64,000 nt of DNA from Cunninghamia lanceolata (GCA_027924645.1 BSBN01001225.1:13286001-13350000); one strand, 5' to 3'; positions 11,866-23,196 are shown, numbered from the stretch's first letter. The notes: generated by a model from the sequence alone, not told the origin. Program-made: numbers and translations.

Positions 11866-12270
11866 CATACCAGTTACAACTTTGATAGCTTCTTTAGTTA
11901 TCATATATGGTTCATCAAGCCATAGAAACTCATCATGAATCCTTATTAGAGTAAACATAACCCATGTATCATTCAGGATTGTGGGAAAATCCAACTAGGT
12001 GTGTAATTTCTTTTCTTCTAGAACTTTATATTCATCTTCTAACACAACATCAATAGTAGTCAGTTCATCCAAGTATGATTTTCCTAGATTCATGTGATCA
12101 TATTCCTCTATATTGGTATGAATATATGCCCTAACATCTTCCATATGCATAACTCTATGTGGAGTAATTGAGAATGCCCCTTCAGGATAATGTTCCAGTG
12201 ATTTGAAGAAATGTTTCTCGAAATTAGGGTGAGGCTTTTCAGTTATCTCAATTACTTGAGGAGTAAACAT
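11866..12270 (-). pseudogene. E1 ORF2 remnant, N-terminal part
   Basis: Start of E1 ORF2 on the minus strand, with ATG at 12270 (protein start MFTPQVIEITEKPHPNFEKH). It aligns with the E2 ORF2 start at 36714 (MATPMVVKITDRLHPKFKKY). Shared blocks include HVEDVRVYIH in E2 versus HMEDVRAYIH here, and a W-rich segment ending ITKEAIKVVTG here versus ITKDAIREVTR in E2. One in-frame stop occurs at 11995-11997. The frame is cut at 11865 by the 4.8-kb insertion and resumes at 7041. About 20 residues found in E2 are missing in the middle. No known domain recognised; the block around KEAIKVVTG faintly recalls plant transposon-associated domains, but I cannot confirm this. Confidence 0.75.
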
Positions 12271-12708
12271 TTTCCTAGAATAATTTACACTTCATAGTAG
12301 GGTTTTCAAGCTATAAATACCTCTTTTGTCGAATTAGGTGTGAAATCACTTTGAGCTATTTTGAATCTCTGGAAATCTTTGATGTCACTTAGGATTCCTT
12401 TTCAACTTGATAACTTGAATCCAAAGTGAATTGTATATCAAATGAGTTCCTTTTTAACCCTTGATATGAAAACCTAAGTCATCATAAATGCAATCCTTCA
12501 AAAAGATGTTAAACACTTCTCTGTTGAGCTCAGTCAATCAAGATTGCTCCGCAATGTTTGGTATTTGATTCTTTTCTTCTAGAATTACTTTCAAAAGATC
12601 TATCATATGAAGCTTCACATCATATCTTCATGTTGGATCCCAGTACTAATTATCTAGCTAGGGGATTTGGATTTTCAATATAGCTCCCCCTGAGCTAGAG
12701 CTCCCAAT

Positions 12709-13270
12709 TTACTTCCTAGAGGAAATATCTACACCAGAGGCTAGTACGGATCCATCCTTGACCTCATTAATATCCTTCTTAATCCAGACCTTGCTCTTTT
12801 CATTCTTGGTTTCCACTAGATCAATCTTGTTCTTACCCTTTGCTCTATTTTCCTCTTCTCTACAGAAGAGTTTCTTTTCTCATTCTTGTATCTATAGAAT
12901 CTTGCAACATGTCTGAACTTATTACAATTGTAGCATACCACATTCCTCTATCCTTGACTCCTTCTGTTGATTGGATTCATTCTTGTTTTGCATCAGTTAG
13001 CCATATGCCCAAATCTATTGCATGCAAAATATTTTCCATTAAAAATTGAGTATTCCTCGCATTGTTGAAACCATTCCTTACTAGACTTCTACATTCATTT
13101 GATTTATGACCAATTTTCTTGCAATTGAAACATTGACTAGAGAATGATGGAACATTTTGATTCATTCTACTCCTACATCGAGTAACCTTATGACCAAACT
13201 TGTTGCAGTTAAAACAATGGCCATTAAAAGATGGGTACCTTTAAACATTTAGTTGCCTAACCAAAGGTCT
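12709..13270 (-). pseudogene. E1 ORF1 (gag-like) C-terminal part with zinc knuckles
   Basis: Minus-strand remnant with at least two CCHC zinc knuckles: CFNCNKFGHKVTRC and CFNCKKIGHKSNEC, typical of retroelement nucleocapsid (RNA-binding) domains. The equivalents of the third and fourth knuckles of E2 are damaged here. The sequence ends at TAA 12709-12711 after a VWIKKDINEVKDGS segment matching IWVKKSTKNIRDGS in E2. A solo LTR at 13276-14582 separates this part from the coiled-coil part at 14588-15156. A 440-bp spacer without evident coding lies between this stop and the ORF2 start at 12270. Confidence 0.75.
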
Positions 13271-13275
13271 TCTAG

Positions 13276-14582
13276 TGATGAGGACTAGTCGAGTGGGTAA
13301 CGTCGATAAAATGAAATTTGTTTTCTATTGGTCAGACAACAATGATTGGTATGACTTTCTCAAGTCTTACCGTTGATCAATCTTATGCCAATAGCTCAAC
13401 CAAATTTATCATTGGCGAGATACATCAGGACTCACATCGAGTCGATCTACTCTCCATCGTCGATGAGACATGACTCTATTGGGAAGCTCCTTTGAGGTGT
13501 TTCTGATATGCCGATGGCATTTGTTTTCGGCAAGACTCTTCACTATCGGTGAACTTTGGAAATGTTTTGCCGAACACCAAGTCTGTCTGATGCCTCCTAT
13601 CAGCGAGACTTCTTCATTTGGCCGACAATTATTTCAACAGTGACCAACCTCTCATCGTCGTGACCCTTATCATCAGCAAGCACTTGCAACCTCTGGCCAA
13701 TGTGCCGATGGACTAACCACTCATCGGCGTGACTTCAGCCTTCAGTGGGACTTAATCCGGAGTTGCTGACACGCTGATTCCTCCCGATGGATCTCTGTCG
13801 GCGTAAGTTATCCCTTATCACTCCGATACTCTCAATCGGTAAGACCAACACTATCAGTCCAATGCCAAGTTATCTACCTGATGTGCCGATACTCTTGACT
13901 CCATTTGACTTTGGTGGAAACTTAGTTCTGAGTCCCAGCGACACGCCGATAGGGTTGTTACTCTCACACAGTTTGATCTACACTCTATGCCTAGCACATA
14001 GAGATGATAGGGCATGCTACTGTGCACACTCCTTAGTTTGGAACATCTGCCCCTCCAAACAAGTAAATGAAAAGAAAAACAAACAAAAATATGTACAGAC
14101 TGATGCTATTCCACTGATTTCTTTGGAAATCCACCGGTGGAATGGTTATCTACTCATCTTCGACAATTTAGACTAAACTAGTTCAACTGCAGAGAATAGA
14201 AAGCTATTATGAACAGTTAGGGAATATTCATGACATAGATCAACCACAGAAAATGATAGACATAAGTTATTATTTCTCAAATGATTTCCAAATCACAATC
14301 TTTAAATCTATAGAACCCTTCTCGGTTGCTCCTCTGTGCTTTTATTAAGCCAGAGTTGGAAGATTAACAGTTGCTCAATAGTTAGGGAAGGCCAACTACC
14401 CTGAATCCCAACCGACTCCTGTTGCTCTTTTTGGATTCTATTCGATACAAAAATGTGTCCATTATTTGCCAAATGGAATACAAAGACTCCTATTTTTTAG
14501 AAAACAAAACATGAATAAGATGACATGGTCAAATAGGCCTTATTTCAACATAGTAGAATTTTACTATGGTGCCCCTGCACCA
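13276..14582 (-). mobile_element. Solo LTR of a chromovirus-related family
   Basis: 1307-bp insertion in E1 ORF1 bounded by a perfect 5-bp duplication TCTAG (13271-13275 and 14583-14587). On the plus strand it begins TGATGAGGACT and ends GTGCCCCTGCACCA, so the sense LTR (minus) begins TGGTGCAGGGGCACC. That start and the ending TCATCA match the sense LTR of the chromovirus at 54645-62243, and the body shares its repeated CGATGGGACTTC-like phrases (Cg-rich, with many 'cgat/cggc' words). No internal region or second copy is present, so it is a solo LTR left by LTR-LTR recombination. An open frame at 13787-14176 within it is not considered a gene. Confidence 0.85.
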
Positions 14583-14587
14583 TCTAG

Positions 14588-15156
14588 GTCTTCTCCTTTG
14601 ATTCTGGAACTGGTTGTCTTTGTTTTTCTTCATCTCAATGTTTTCTTGACTTGATTTAGAATTTTCTCCTTTTTCAAAATCCCAAGCCCTTCTTGTCATC
14701 TAAACGTTTTTGACTTTCAATCAATTCCTCAAGCTTTGCAGAGCTTATTTTGAACTTTTCTTTATAGCTATATGTTGCTTCCAGATCATATTTAAGAAGT
14801 AAAACATCTTTAGCCAATTTTTCACATTCCTCAAACTTATCTTTTACAACTTGATTCAAATGCTTTTCAATTTCCTCTTTCTCTTCAATTTCCAATGTTA
14901 AGTTGTTTAGGGTTTCATTTGCTCCATTCAATTGTTCACTTAATTCCTTGCTCTTTTCTTTTAACTTTTTTACTTTCTCCCTTAGCTTTAGAATGCATTC
15001 ATCAGCTTCTTTGACATTCACCTTCAGATCCCTGACTTTTGCTTCAGACTTTTCAAGATCTTCAAGAGCAGCTTCTAGTTCTTGATCAATTGTGATACTG
15101 CCTGGAGTAGGGTACCTTTTGGCTGCCATGAGTATTCTTTCCCAAATCTCTCTCAA
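14588..15156 (-). pseudogene. E1 ORF1 (gag-like) N-terminal coiled-coil part
   Basis: Open for 160 codons on the minus strand from ATG 15156, 28 bp inside the PBS. It begins MREIWERILMAAKRYPTPGS and is dominated by a long K/E/L heptad-like region (LEKSEAKVRDLKVNVKEA and onwards), which suggests a coiled coil. It ends with KEKFKISSAKLEELIESQKR and DDKKGLGF, equal to KEKFKISSAQLEVLLESQKR and DDKCGLGY in E2. The DK-GLGY segment is reminiscent of Sirevirus gag proteins. Coding continues to the solo LTR junction at 14587. It probably encodes the capsid-like part of a non-autonomous element; the usual gag fold is not obvious. Confidence 0.7.
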
Positions 15157-15183
15157 GTTGTTAGACTTCTTCCAAGGAACCTT

Positions 15184-15195
15184 TCTCTAATACCA
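15184..15195 (-). other. E1 primer binding site
   Basis: The complement reads TGGTATTAGAGA, two bases inside the 5' LTR. It is a diverged initiator-Met tRNA type PBS (consensus TGGTATCAGAGC). It fixes the minus-strand orientation of E1. Confidence 0.75.
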
Positions 15196-15197
15196 AT

Positions 15198-16479
15198 TGT
15201 TGAATACAAAGAATACTAAGAGGGGGGGTGAATCAGTATTTTGAAAAACTTTTCATTCACACACTCATTAATCCATTTACCAAATTCAATAACATGAAAG
15301 CAAAGTAAACACAAGAAGAGTAGCCATAAATTCATAACACATAGACACTAGGATTTTACGTGAAAATCCCAAAAAGGAAAAAACCATGGTGAGTGTTAGC
15401 TCACAATATACTAAGATAGCAATACCAAGTTACATGAAGGCTCACTACCTTAGGGCTCACTTCCCAAGGACTCACTATCCAAAGAAGTTCTCATTGCAAT
15501 AGGCTTATTGCCAAATAGAAGAGAAGAGAATATAGAAAGAAGTGGCTCATTTCTAGGAGAGAATTGCTATAGGTGCATTAACAAAATGTTGTGGCGCAGT
15601 ACCAATTTTCTCAATATACATATTCAAAGGACTTCATATTGTTTGCCCTACTTTTCTACTCTACTTCACATATATTTTTGTCCTTCTGCCTTTATTGTCC
15701 TTTTGCTAATCACAGAACTACCTTAGGTTGCACAATCATGGAATTCGCATTCTATTCACACACTCCCAATACTGAAATCCACTGAGTATATATATCCACA
15801 ACACGATTCATCTCACAATCAGGTTGGCAAGCTAGACATGAAACGTGTATACAAGTGTTATACCTTGTTAGCTTGATCTTGTACACAAACAAGAATGCGG
15901 ACAAAAACAAATATACAAGAGTCTTCATATAGGTTAGCATCAATCATTCAACCACTTGGATTAATTCTTCAAACAATATATCCTCACTGCATATAGATCT
16001 AACTTGCTTGTCGGCTTATCCCTTAAGTACACACTTGACCAGTTCAACTGTCATACCAAAACTTCCAATGCATACCATATGAGACTCTGAAAATCATAGA
16101 TAACATTCATTATGGACATCTTAGCATACCTTCAGAACCGCAGAGCATAATATTCTTCCATAGAGAAATGCAGATCTTAGAACTGTTGTTCTGTCATAGA
16201 GAAATATTGTCAGACTGGAAGACGATACTAAAGAACTTGTCAAATATGATCTAGTGGACTTCAAGTGCTACAAATTTGAATTTGGATGCTTATGACATGT
16301 TTCTACATTTCATTAGAACTGCAAATCAAAATGTTTAACAGTGGAGGAATGTAGACTAAAACACTTAGATGCTTTATATTGTTTTAGGCTTAACTCTATT
16401 CATCTGAACTTAGACAATTCACCATATGACTTCCGGAGGAAGTTAGAACTTGAACATTCGAACATATGGTCACCAAATA
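15198..16479 (-). repeat. E1 5' LTR, part 1
   Basis: Collinear with 657-1937 of the 3' LTR. It starts at TGTTGAATA beside the PBS and stops at the AAATA duplication (16475-16479), where the plus-strand chromovirus derivative inserted. The missing end of the LTR is at 20906-21107. Confidence 0.85.
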
Positions 16480-18045
16480 TGATGTAGGAGCATCTAGGGT
16501 GTAAGAAATCTTGCATCAACCAAAAAAAAATGTTGTTTCTTTCCAATAAGGGCTAAATTTGGCCGGGCTACTATTTTTAGTAAGTTTACATTTGTGCACA
16601 GTTGGATAAAAAATCTTAGACAGACCTCTAGAATGGTGAATTGAAGCTAAAGGTGAAGAAATCACTTCAATATCATTTGTCATTTGGGAGATATTAAAAT
16701 TTCAAAGTTCAAAAATCCTATTGAAATATTTAATGTCAAATTCGAGGCACTTAGAGGCTGCAGATGGGACCGAAATTTGGTGGGAAACCCAAGCAGTCTA
16801 CCTTTAGGTAGTGGTTGTGCACAACCATCTTTTTGAGAGCATTGCAAAAAGGTATTATAATTGAAAATCCAACGGTCGGATCAAAAGCTATGGTCCCACA
16901 AAGTTGACCTATTTTTGGAGGGAGAAGCAAATTTTGAAATTAAGTTGGTGGCCGCCAAAAGGGGCTATATATGACCATTATTAGGAACCCTTGGAGTAGT
17001 AGAGTTAAGGGGGAATGTGTAGAGTCAAGAAAAGGCAGGAAAATAGAGACCCTAGTTGATTTGGGTTACAGAAGGCTAAAGATTCTAGAGTCTTGAGAGA
17101 GGGAGCTATAATGTATTGCAGCCTGTAGGGGATTCATCCTTTGATTATATTTGAGCTTCTATAATGTAATATTTTGCCAATATTAATAAAATATCATTCT
17201 ATTTTCTGTGTGCAATTTCTATTATTGTGTGTTTTATGATTTACCCCCTTCATCACATTTTCATTTCAGTTGTTTGCATTTCAATTCTTTCATTTTCTAG
17301 TTCATTTCAGGCAGTTCAGTCAGAAGCAACTTTCATCTTGTGGTCCGGTTTTGGCATTTCACATCTTGTGGATCTGGACTTAGCATCTACATTCATTCAT
17401 CTTCATCATATCAAGAATTCAGAGCATTTGGATTAGTTACCGAAAAGATATCACTATCAGAAGATCAACTGCTTTCTCAAAGCAGAGCATCTTGACAGTC
17501 TCAGACAAATCAACTAAGGAGAAGGCTTACAAATCATTCCTTGACTTGCGGATCTTAATGACACATCATTCAATGATCCTTGGTTCATGGCCGACCCTTC
17601 CCAGAGGTACGTACATTGTTCCATTCATTTGAGGAAGTGTTCTATGCATTTAGGTCTGACCTATCTATGAACATGTTATAGCTCTTCATTGGAGTTTGTG
17701 ACCTTCCTTGGCTAACACAGGGGAATCTATTGGTCTGGAGATGATATATAAAGATGAAATAGATCTTTAGGAAAGTAGTTATCAAGTTCTCATGATCTAG
17801 AAGATAGATAGTTGGCTCCTTCACAAGAGGACTTCAAAGCTTTATCTTGCGCATGTATGTAATCAGGCTTGTGAGCCCTAGTTGTAAGCCTACATGTTGT
17901 CAGCCAGATTGTATTTGAATTCTATGATATACTGAATGACTAAATTTGCATTTGCTTCATTTCATTGAGTTGTTTCCATTGTGTTTACTCTTGCTGCACG
18001 GTCTAGATAGTTTACTCTGTGAACCCTCCTACCATGACTGCACCA
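16480..18045 (+). repeat. Chromovirus derivative 5' LTR
   Basis: 1566 bp, beginning TGATGTAGGAGCATC and ending GACTGCACCA. The first 50 bp and the last 780 bp match the second LTR. The middle (about 16530-17264) is present only here, so it was either deleted from the 3' LTR or inserted in this one. AATAAA-type words at 17177-17190 may belong to its polyadenylation region. Confidence 0.85.
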
Positions 18046-18047
18046 AG

Positions 18048-18060
18048 TGGTATTAGAGAG
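18048..18060 (+). other. Primer binding site of the chromovirus derivative
   Basis: TGGTATTAGAGAG lies two bases after the 5' LTR. It is a diverged initiator-Met type PBS (TGGTATCAGAGC). Confidence 0.7.
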
Positions 18061-18365
18061 AAAGTTTGAATCTTTGGGAATGAATTGAGTGAGGTTGGCA
18101 AGGGAATTCTGTAAGATCTTGCTATGGACAGATTGCCAAATTGAGGCAGGTTACTTGTGTTGTAACCGATTGCCGATTGAGAGGCAGTTGTCACCTTGTA
18201 GCTCGATTGCTGACCTGAGGCAATTTGCACTTGATCTGAGGAAGAATGCTGCCGAGGAGAGTTGTTGCCATTGGAACAATGAATGGTAGAATGGATGAGA
18301 TGATGGAGATAATGAAAACATTATGAATTCGTTTGGATGTTGTTGAAGAAGATAGGTGAAGAGGA

Positions 18366-19574
18366 TTGACACCGAGACCTAATGAGGAATGCGATGATGA
18401 AGGAGAATTTCAATCTACTAAACAAACTAGCAAAACCCTAGTAGGTGATGGTGAAGAAGAATCAAATCAAGTAAATATGTTGCGAGCTATTTCAAAGATT
18501 GGAAAGAGACCTAGAGTTGATGTGCCAAACTATACTGGTAATTTGAACCCTGAAGAATACTTTGAATATGAGGAAATGGAAGATCCGGAGTAGGTGAAAT
18601 TTGCAAAGACAAAGTTGAAGGGACATGTTGCTATCTAGTGGAAAGAAGTTCAGTTGAAAAGAAATAGAAGAGGAAAAGAAAAGATTACAAAGTGGGATTG
18701 GATGGTGACAAAGTTGAAGAATTAGTTCATACCTGCTGACTATGAATTGAAATTGTTGAAGAGATTGCAAAACCTAAGACAAAAGGAGAAATCTGTAAGG
18801 GAGTACACTGAACAATTTCATAAGATGATCATAAGGACAGGACATAATGAAGCAAACAAGGAGAAAGTGGCTAGATATATCAATGGACTAAGATTGAACA
18901 TTCAAGAAGAACTAATCTTGGTAAGAATGACATCTTTGGAAGAAGCATATCAGTTTGCCCTAAAAGTTGAAGAGAAGCTGAATAAGAGACATGATCAGAG
19001 ACAGAGAGGTAGAGGAGGTAAATTTTAGAGAGGAAGAACATTTTCTAGATATGATAGATCATTTGTGGAGCAGAACAAGTTTGACAACCCATTGAAGAAG
19101 GATGACAGAGATAACAGTGCTTACCAAAGAGATGACAAAAATTTTTATTGGAGAGGAAACCCTAGTGCATACCGGAATGAAGAATATAGAAGAGAAGGAA
19201 GAGGATTTGACAAGAGGACATTTAGAGGTACTTGTTTCAAGTGTGGAGATGAAGGACATAGAGCATTTGAATGTAATCAAGGTAGTACAAGCAAGAAGAT
19301 AGAAAATAGTGGAAGAGAAGCCTATGTTGAAGAGGAACCTGTTGAATCACCTTGTTTAGTTGGCAATCCGGAGAAAGGAGAATCACTTGTGATGCAGAGA
19401 GCACTATTTCAAATTGAATCAAACAAGGAACCATCACAGAGAAAAAGCTTGTTCAGAACTAGATGCAAATCAGGAGGTAAGTGTTGTAAAGTTGTAATTG
19501 ATAGTGCTAGTTCAGATAACCTAGTTTCAGAGAAGATGGTGACTATCCTGAAGTTGGAAAGATCGAAACACCCT
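18366..19574 (+). pseudogene. gag-protease polyprotein remnant (Ty3/gypsy chromovirus)
   Basis: A single plus-strand frame broken by a few stops (near 18592, 18639, 18723 and 19027). Order: an acidic N-terminus; a Retrotrans_gag-type capsid region (VDVPNYTGNLNPEEYFEY, later REYTEQFHKMIIRTGHN and EKVARYINGLRLNIQEEL); an R/G-rich linker; a CCHC zinc knuckle CFKCGDEGHRAFEC at about 19234-19275; and the start of the aspartic protease. The protease active-site segment reads VVIDSASSDNLVS, with DSA in place of the usual DSG, so it is probably inactive. The frame ends in the deletion junction at 19574-19577. The protein would form the virus-like particle and package RNA. Confidence 0.85.
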
Positions 19575-19576
19575 AA

Positions 19577-20075
19577 GCAGAAGAATTTGTAGATCATATG
19601 AAGACAGTGCATAATCAGGTGAAGAAGTATTTGGAGGATATGAATAGTAAGTACAAAGAGAAGGTAGATGAGAAGAGAAGACATAAGGAATTTGAAGAGG
19701 GTGATGAAGTAATGGTGTACTTGAGAAAAGAAAGATTTCCAGTTGGGACATATAACAGTTGAAGATGAAGAAGTTTGGACCTTGTAAGATACTTAGGAAA
19801 TTTGATTCAAGAAATGCATATGAAGTAGAGCTACCAGAGACATTGGGTATATCACCTATTTTCAACATTGCAGACTTATATCAGTATCATGAAGCAGAGT
19901 TTAGTGACAGCATGGAAGAGGACTTGAAGAAGTAGGTACCACAACAAGCACCAGAGTAGATAGAAGACATTTTGGACAGCAGAGTTGGACGCAGCACTAG
20001 AGGAAGACAATACAAATAATATCTTGTGAAGTGGAAAGGCAAACTGGAAGAAGATTCATCATGGATTTCTCAAGT
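19577..20075 (+). pseudogene. Integrase C-terminus and chromodomain remnant
   Basis: Directly after the protease fragment the sequence jumps to the integrase C-terminal part: a segment like HMKTVHNQVKKYLEDM, then DEVMVYLRKERFP, FGPCKILRKFDSRNAYEVEL and GISPIFNIADLY. A chromodomain follows, with the core YLVKWKGKLEEDSSW near 20022-20067. These match the same region of the minus-strand chromovirus (56145-56700). Two frame changes and stops near 19925, 19959 and 20020 are visible. Chromodomains direct integration to marked chromatin in this clade. About 3 kb (RT, RNase H, integrase core) is missing upstream. The chromodomain frame runs into the 3' LTR, and I see no clear polypurine tract. Confidence 0.8.
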
Positions 20076-20900
20076 TGATGTAGGAGCATCCCTAGTTCAA
20101 GAGCAATCTTGCATCAACCAAAAACATTTACATTTCAGTTGTTTACATTTTAGTTCTTTCATTTTCCAGTTCAATCAGAAGTAGCTTTCAGCTTGTGGTT
20201 TGGTTTTGGCATTTCACATCCTACGGATCTGGACTTAGTATCTACATTCATTCATCTACATCATATGAAGAATTTAGAGCATTTGGATCAGTTATTGGAA
20301 AGATATCACTATCAGAAGATTAACTATTTTCTCATAGAAGAGCATCCTGACAGTCTCAGACAAATTAGCTAAAGGAGAAGGCTTGCAGATCATTCCTTGA
20401 CTTGTGGATCCTAATGACACATCATTCAATGATCCTTGGTTCATGGTCGACCCTTCCCAGAGGTCTGCACATTGTTCCATTCATTTGAGGAAGTGTTCTA
20501 TGCATTTAGGTCCGAATATCTATGAACATGTTACAACTCTTCATTAGAGTTTGTGACCTTCCTTGGCCAACGCGGAGGAATCTATTGGTCCATAGATAAT
20601 ATATAAAGATGTAATAGATCTTTAGGAAATTAGTTATCAAATTCTCATGATTTAAAAGATAGATAACTGGCTCCTTCGCAAGAGGACTTCAAAGCTTTAT
20701 TTTGCGCATGTATGTAATCAAGCTTGTGAGCCCTAGTTGTAAGCCCGCATGTTACCGGCCAAATTGTATTTGAATTCTATGATATACTGAATGACTAAAT
20801 CTCTAGTTGCTTCATTTCTTTGAGTTGTTTCCATTGTGTTTACTTTTGTTGCATGGTCTAGACAATTCATTCTGTGAACCCTCCTACCGTGACCGCACCA
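20076..20900 (+). repeat. Chromovirus derivative 3' LTR (shortened)
   Basis: 825 bp, beginning TGATGTAGGAGCATC and ending GACCGCACCA. Compared with the 5' LTR it lacks about 735 bp after its first 50 bp. The short sequence CATTT occurs at both edges of the missing part, which would fit a deletion between short repeats. Confidence 0.85.
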
Positions 20901-20905
20901 AAATA

Positions 20906-21107
20906 GATATGAACAACATTCCTAAACTGCATGTAATGATCTTCAACTACAGAGGCATACTGAACCAATCTCTGATACTCTGTAGCTTTCCCATTACTTA
21001 GTCATTTTGACTAAGTTAGTCTTCTGGACCTTTGCCAAACCTTCTTGCCATCAATGACAATATTTAACACTATGCCTTGACCATCAGAGCAGTGTCTCTT
21101 GCCAACA
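20906..21107 (-). repeat. E1 5' LTR, part 2
   Basis: Last 202 bp of the E1 5' LTR, matching 1938-2132 of the 3' LTR (block TACTCTGTAGCTTTCCCATT is identical). It ends TTGCCAACA and is followed by the AAAGT duplication at 21108-21112. Confidence 0.85.
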
Positions 21108-21112
21108 AAAGT

Positions 21113-22390
21113 TAGTGCTTTCTTGCATGAGGTAGATGTAGAGGTGGCTACACTTGATGATAACTGATCAGAGATAGTTGTTGGTGCAACCATAGATTTT
21201 TAGTGTGAAGAGCTTGCCTTGGATTGTGAAGATGGTGATCATGTGGATGCATATGAGAACCTATTTGTGTGGTGCAAGGTATGTTATCTTCCTCATGCAA
21301 AATATGCTTCAAATCAGCCACAAAGAAATGGTATAGAAATGAAGGAAGAAGAAGTGTGTAATCAGTCTATTTGCAATAGTGAATATAACACAATAGATTG
21401 CTAGAGTGGACTTGAAATAGAGAGACAATTTGAAGAACATGGTTCTTCACATAAGGTGTCTCATGATCCTAATTTATGTGCTAATGTGTTGAATTGTAGC
21501 ATGAGTCATGCTTATGATTCAAAAATTAATAGTTGTAATAGCACATATGAAAGTTTCGTTCAACAGCTTGGTGGAGTTGCAAGTGAGTATGAATGTTTCA
21601 ACTTTGATGTGTGAAGTTCACCAAATCTTTAATGTGTTGGTGCTGCAGTAGAGGTTGAGTCCTTTGTATGGGACATTGATGTGAATGAGAAGCGAGGCAT
21701 GTGTATGCCTGAGTTTCAGCATGTTGCAACCCAACTAGAAGGTATACCTGAGCTAGAGTCTTTCCAATTTGCTCTACAAGATGAAGTGTCTTCTCTTGTG
21801 GATCAATAATGCATTTAGGCATAGTTCTCCTTGCCATGTGAATTGGAGGAGATTTCTATTTCCCTCAATTTACATGAAGAGGTCATCATGTGTAATAAGC
21901 TTACAATTGGTGATGAAGGTTTGCTTCCATCCATGTCTTTTGTTGTTGACTTGAATTTTAGTTTTGCACCCCCTGTTGTTATGAAAATGCATGATATGGA
22001 ATGGAATAGGTCACGCACCTATTATTTATGGTTGCATTGCAGCAATATTATTTTCAGTGGTGAGGTTTGTCTTTATTTCAAGAAAATCTTGTGCATATTG
22101 ATGCATGATGAGGTAGTCTTCATTTGTTGCAACTAGGTGATGAATGTAGGTTTGGTTTGAGGGAGATTAGCTCCTTCATTCAACTTGGCTTTGACAGAGT
22201 TAAGTGTTATCACTAGGAATTGCACCCATATGCAAGGCTGGTAAAGCTCTGTAATTCCATGTAACATGGGACTAATTTTAGGTTGTGGGTGCCCTATAAT
22301 GAAATTAGGCCTCCAGATTATGGGTTGGTTCCCTTAAAATGTTCTATTGAGATGTATGCTTTTACTATTTTGGAAGAAGAGAAGAAATAA
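21113..22390 (+). pseudogene. Decayed reading frame of unknown identity, 3' part
   Basis: Continuation of the frame at 1-656. Across the excised E1 site it reads DEEVSAFLHEVDVEVATLDD before a stop. Further coding-like segments include ENLFVWCKVCYLPHAKYA, FVQQLGGVASEYECFNFD, ELEEISISLNLHEE and, near the end, VKLCNSM, FRLWVPYNEIRPPDYGLVP and EMYAFTILEEEKK before TAA at about 22388. The pieces lie in different frames with many stops. The acidic composition and conserved-looking phrases imply a real ancestral protein, perhaps an accessory ORF of an old retroelement. I recognise no domain and assign no function. Confidence 0.4.
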
Positions 22391-23196
22391 ACTATGTGAA
22401 TGCTAAAGGTAAAATGGTGATGCACTTGTTTTGGATAAAAATAAAGCAATTTGATCCACAATGTTTACCCAGAAATTTGACTTTTACACAATTCAGACTT
22501 GGCATAAATATCACAAAAGTGATTCTAAGGAAGGTTTGAAAATAGGTTTTTATGAACGAAATGGTTTTTTCACAACACAAAAAGACTATTTCTGGTTAAC
22601 ACAACCTAAGACCTGTGATGAATATATGCTTTAATGCTATAAACAAGGAAGTGAGACAATAATTTTAAAGGTTTAATGATAAAACATAGCAAAATTTCAT
22701 CAAAATCACTTCACTAATAGAACTAAAATAAAAGGTAATTTAAAATTTCAAAGAAAACAAATGAAAGTTCTGCAAAGAAGACAAAAGTATAACCTGTAAC
22801 CTGCAGATCTTTCAATAAAACTATAAAATATGAGCTACAAGAAATCTCCAATCTGTCTGAATCAAAATGAGAATCAAGAACTAGCAAAAATAAACTTTTG
22901 TTTACAATATATAGGTTTTCTCTCTCCAAGAGGCATGCAAAAAAAAAGACTTGCAGATGATTGCCTCTAATAATAATCATTCTTGAGCAACCTCCAAAAT
23001 CCTCAAAATTAGGGTCTAAAACTGCCACAAATTGAGCAAAAATAGCTCCAATTTGGGCCTCTCCATATGCTTGACCAAAAAGTTGACCAATGACCCTAAC
23101 AATACTCTTAAAAATCATGCAAAACCTCCTAAGCGGCCTAGTTAACTCAACTAATCAATTTGCATGATTTTGCATGAGCAAAATTGATTGTAAGTG

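Larger units (their letters stand above)
16480..20900 (+). mobile_element. Chromovirus deletion derivative inside the E1 5' LTR
   Basis: Plus-strand Ty3/gypsy element with LTRs 16480-18045 and 20076-20900, a diverged iMet-type PBS, a gag-protease frame, and a short integrase C-terminus with chromodomain. The duplication AAATA is perfect (16475-16479 and 20901-20905), and the other E1 LTR at about 1930 shows the unoccupied site (caccaaatagctatg). The reverse transcriptase, RNase H and integrase core are missing. The two LTRs are unequal: 735 bp near 16530-17264 of the first copy have no counterpart in the second. This element could not move by itself. Confidence 0.9.
657..21107 (-). mobile_element. 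E1: non-autonomous Sirevirus-like LTR element, interrupted by four later insertions
   Basis: Minus-strand LTR element. The 3' LTR is 657-2132 and the 5' LTR is 15198-16479 plus 20906-21107. Flanking 5-bp duplications are gaagt (652-656) and aaagt (21108-21112), differing by one transition. Reading along the minus strand: an iMet-like PBS at 15184-15195, ORF1 remnants (coiled coil, then zinc knuckles), ORF2 remnants, and several polypurine tracts before the 3' LTR. No protease, RT, RNase H or integrase motif is visible. E1 aligns throughout with E2 (32105-39711), which allows the four nested insertions to be placed exactly. The two LTRs differ at roughly 10% of positions over the first 300 bases by eye, so E1 is an old copy. 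The multi-PPT layout and the gag C-terminus suggest Ty1/copia Sirevirus ancestry (inference). Confidence 0.85.

Noticed and set aside
22723..23118. 131-codon minus-strand frame
   Set aside because: It has no motif, no neighbour support and lies in AT-rich DNA where open frames of this size can occur; not strong enough to list as a gene.
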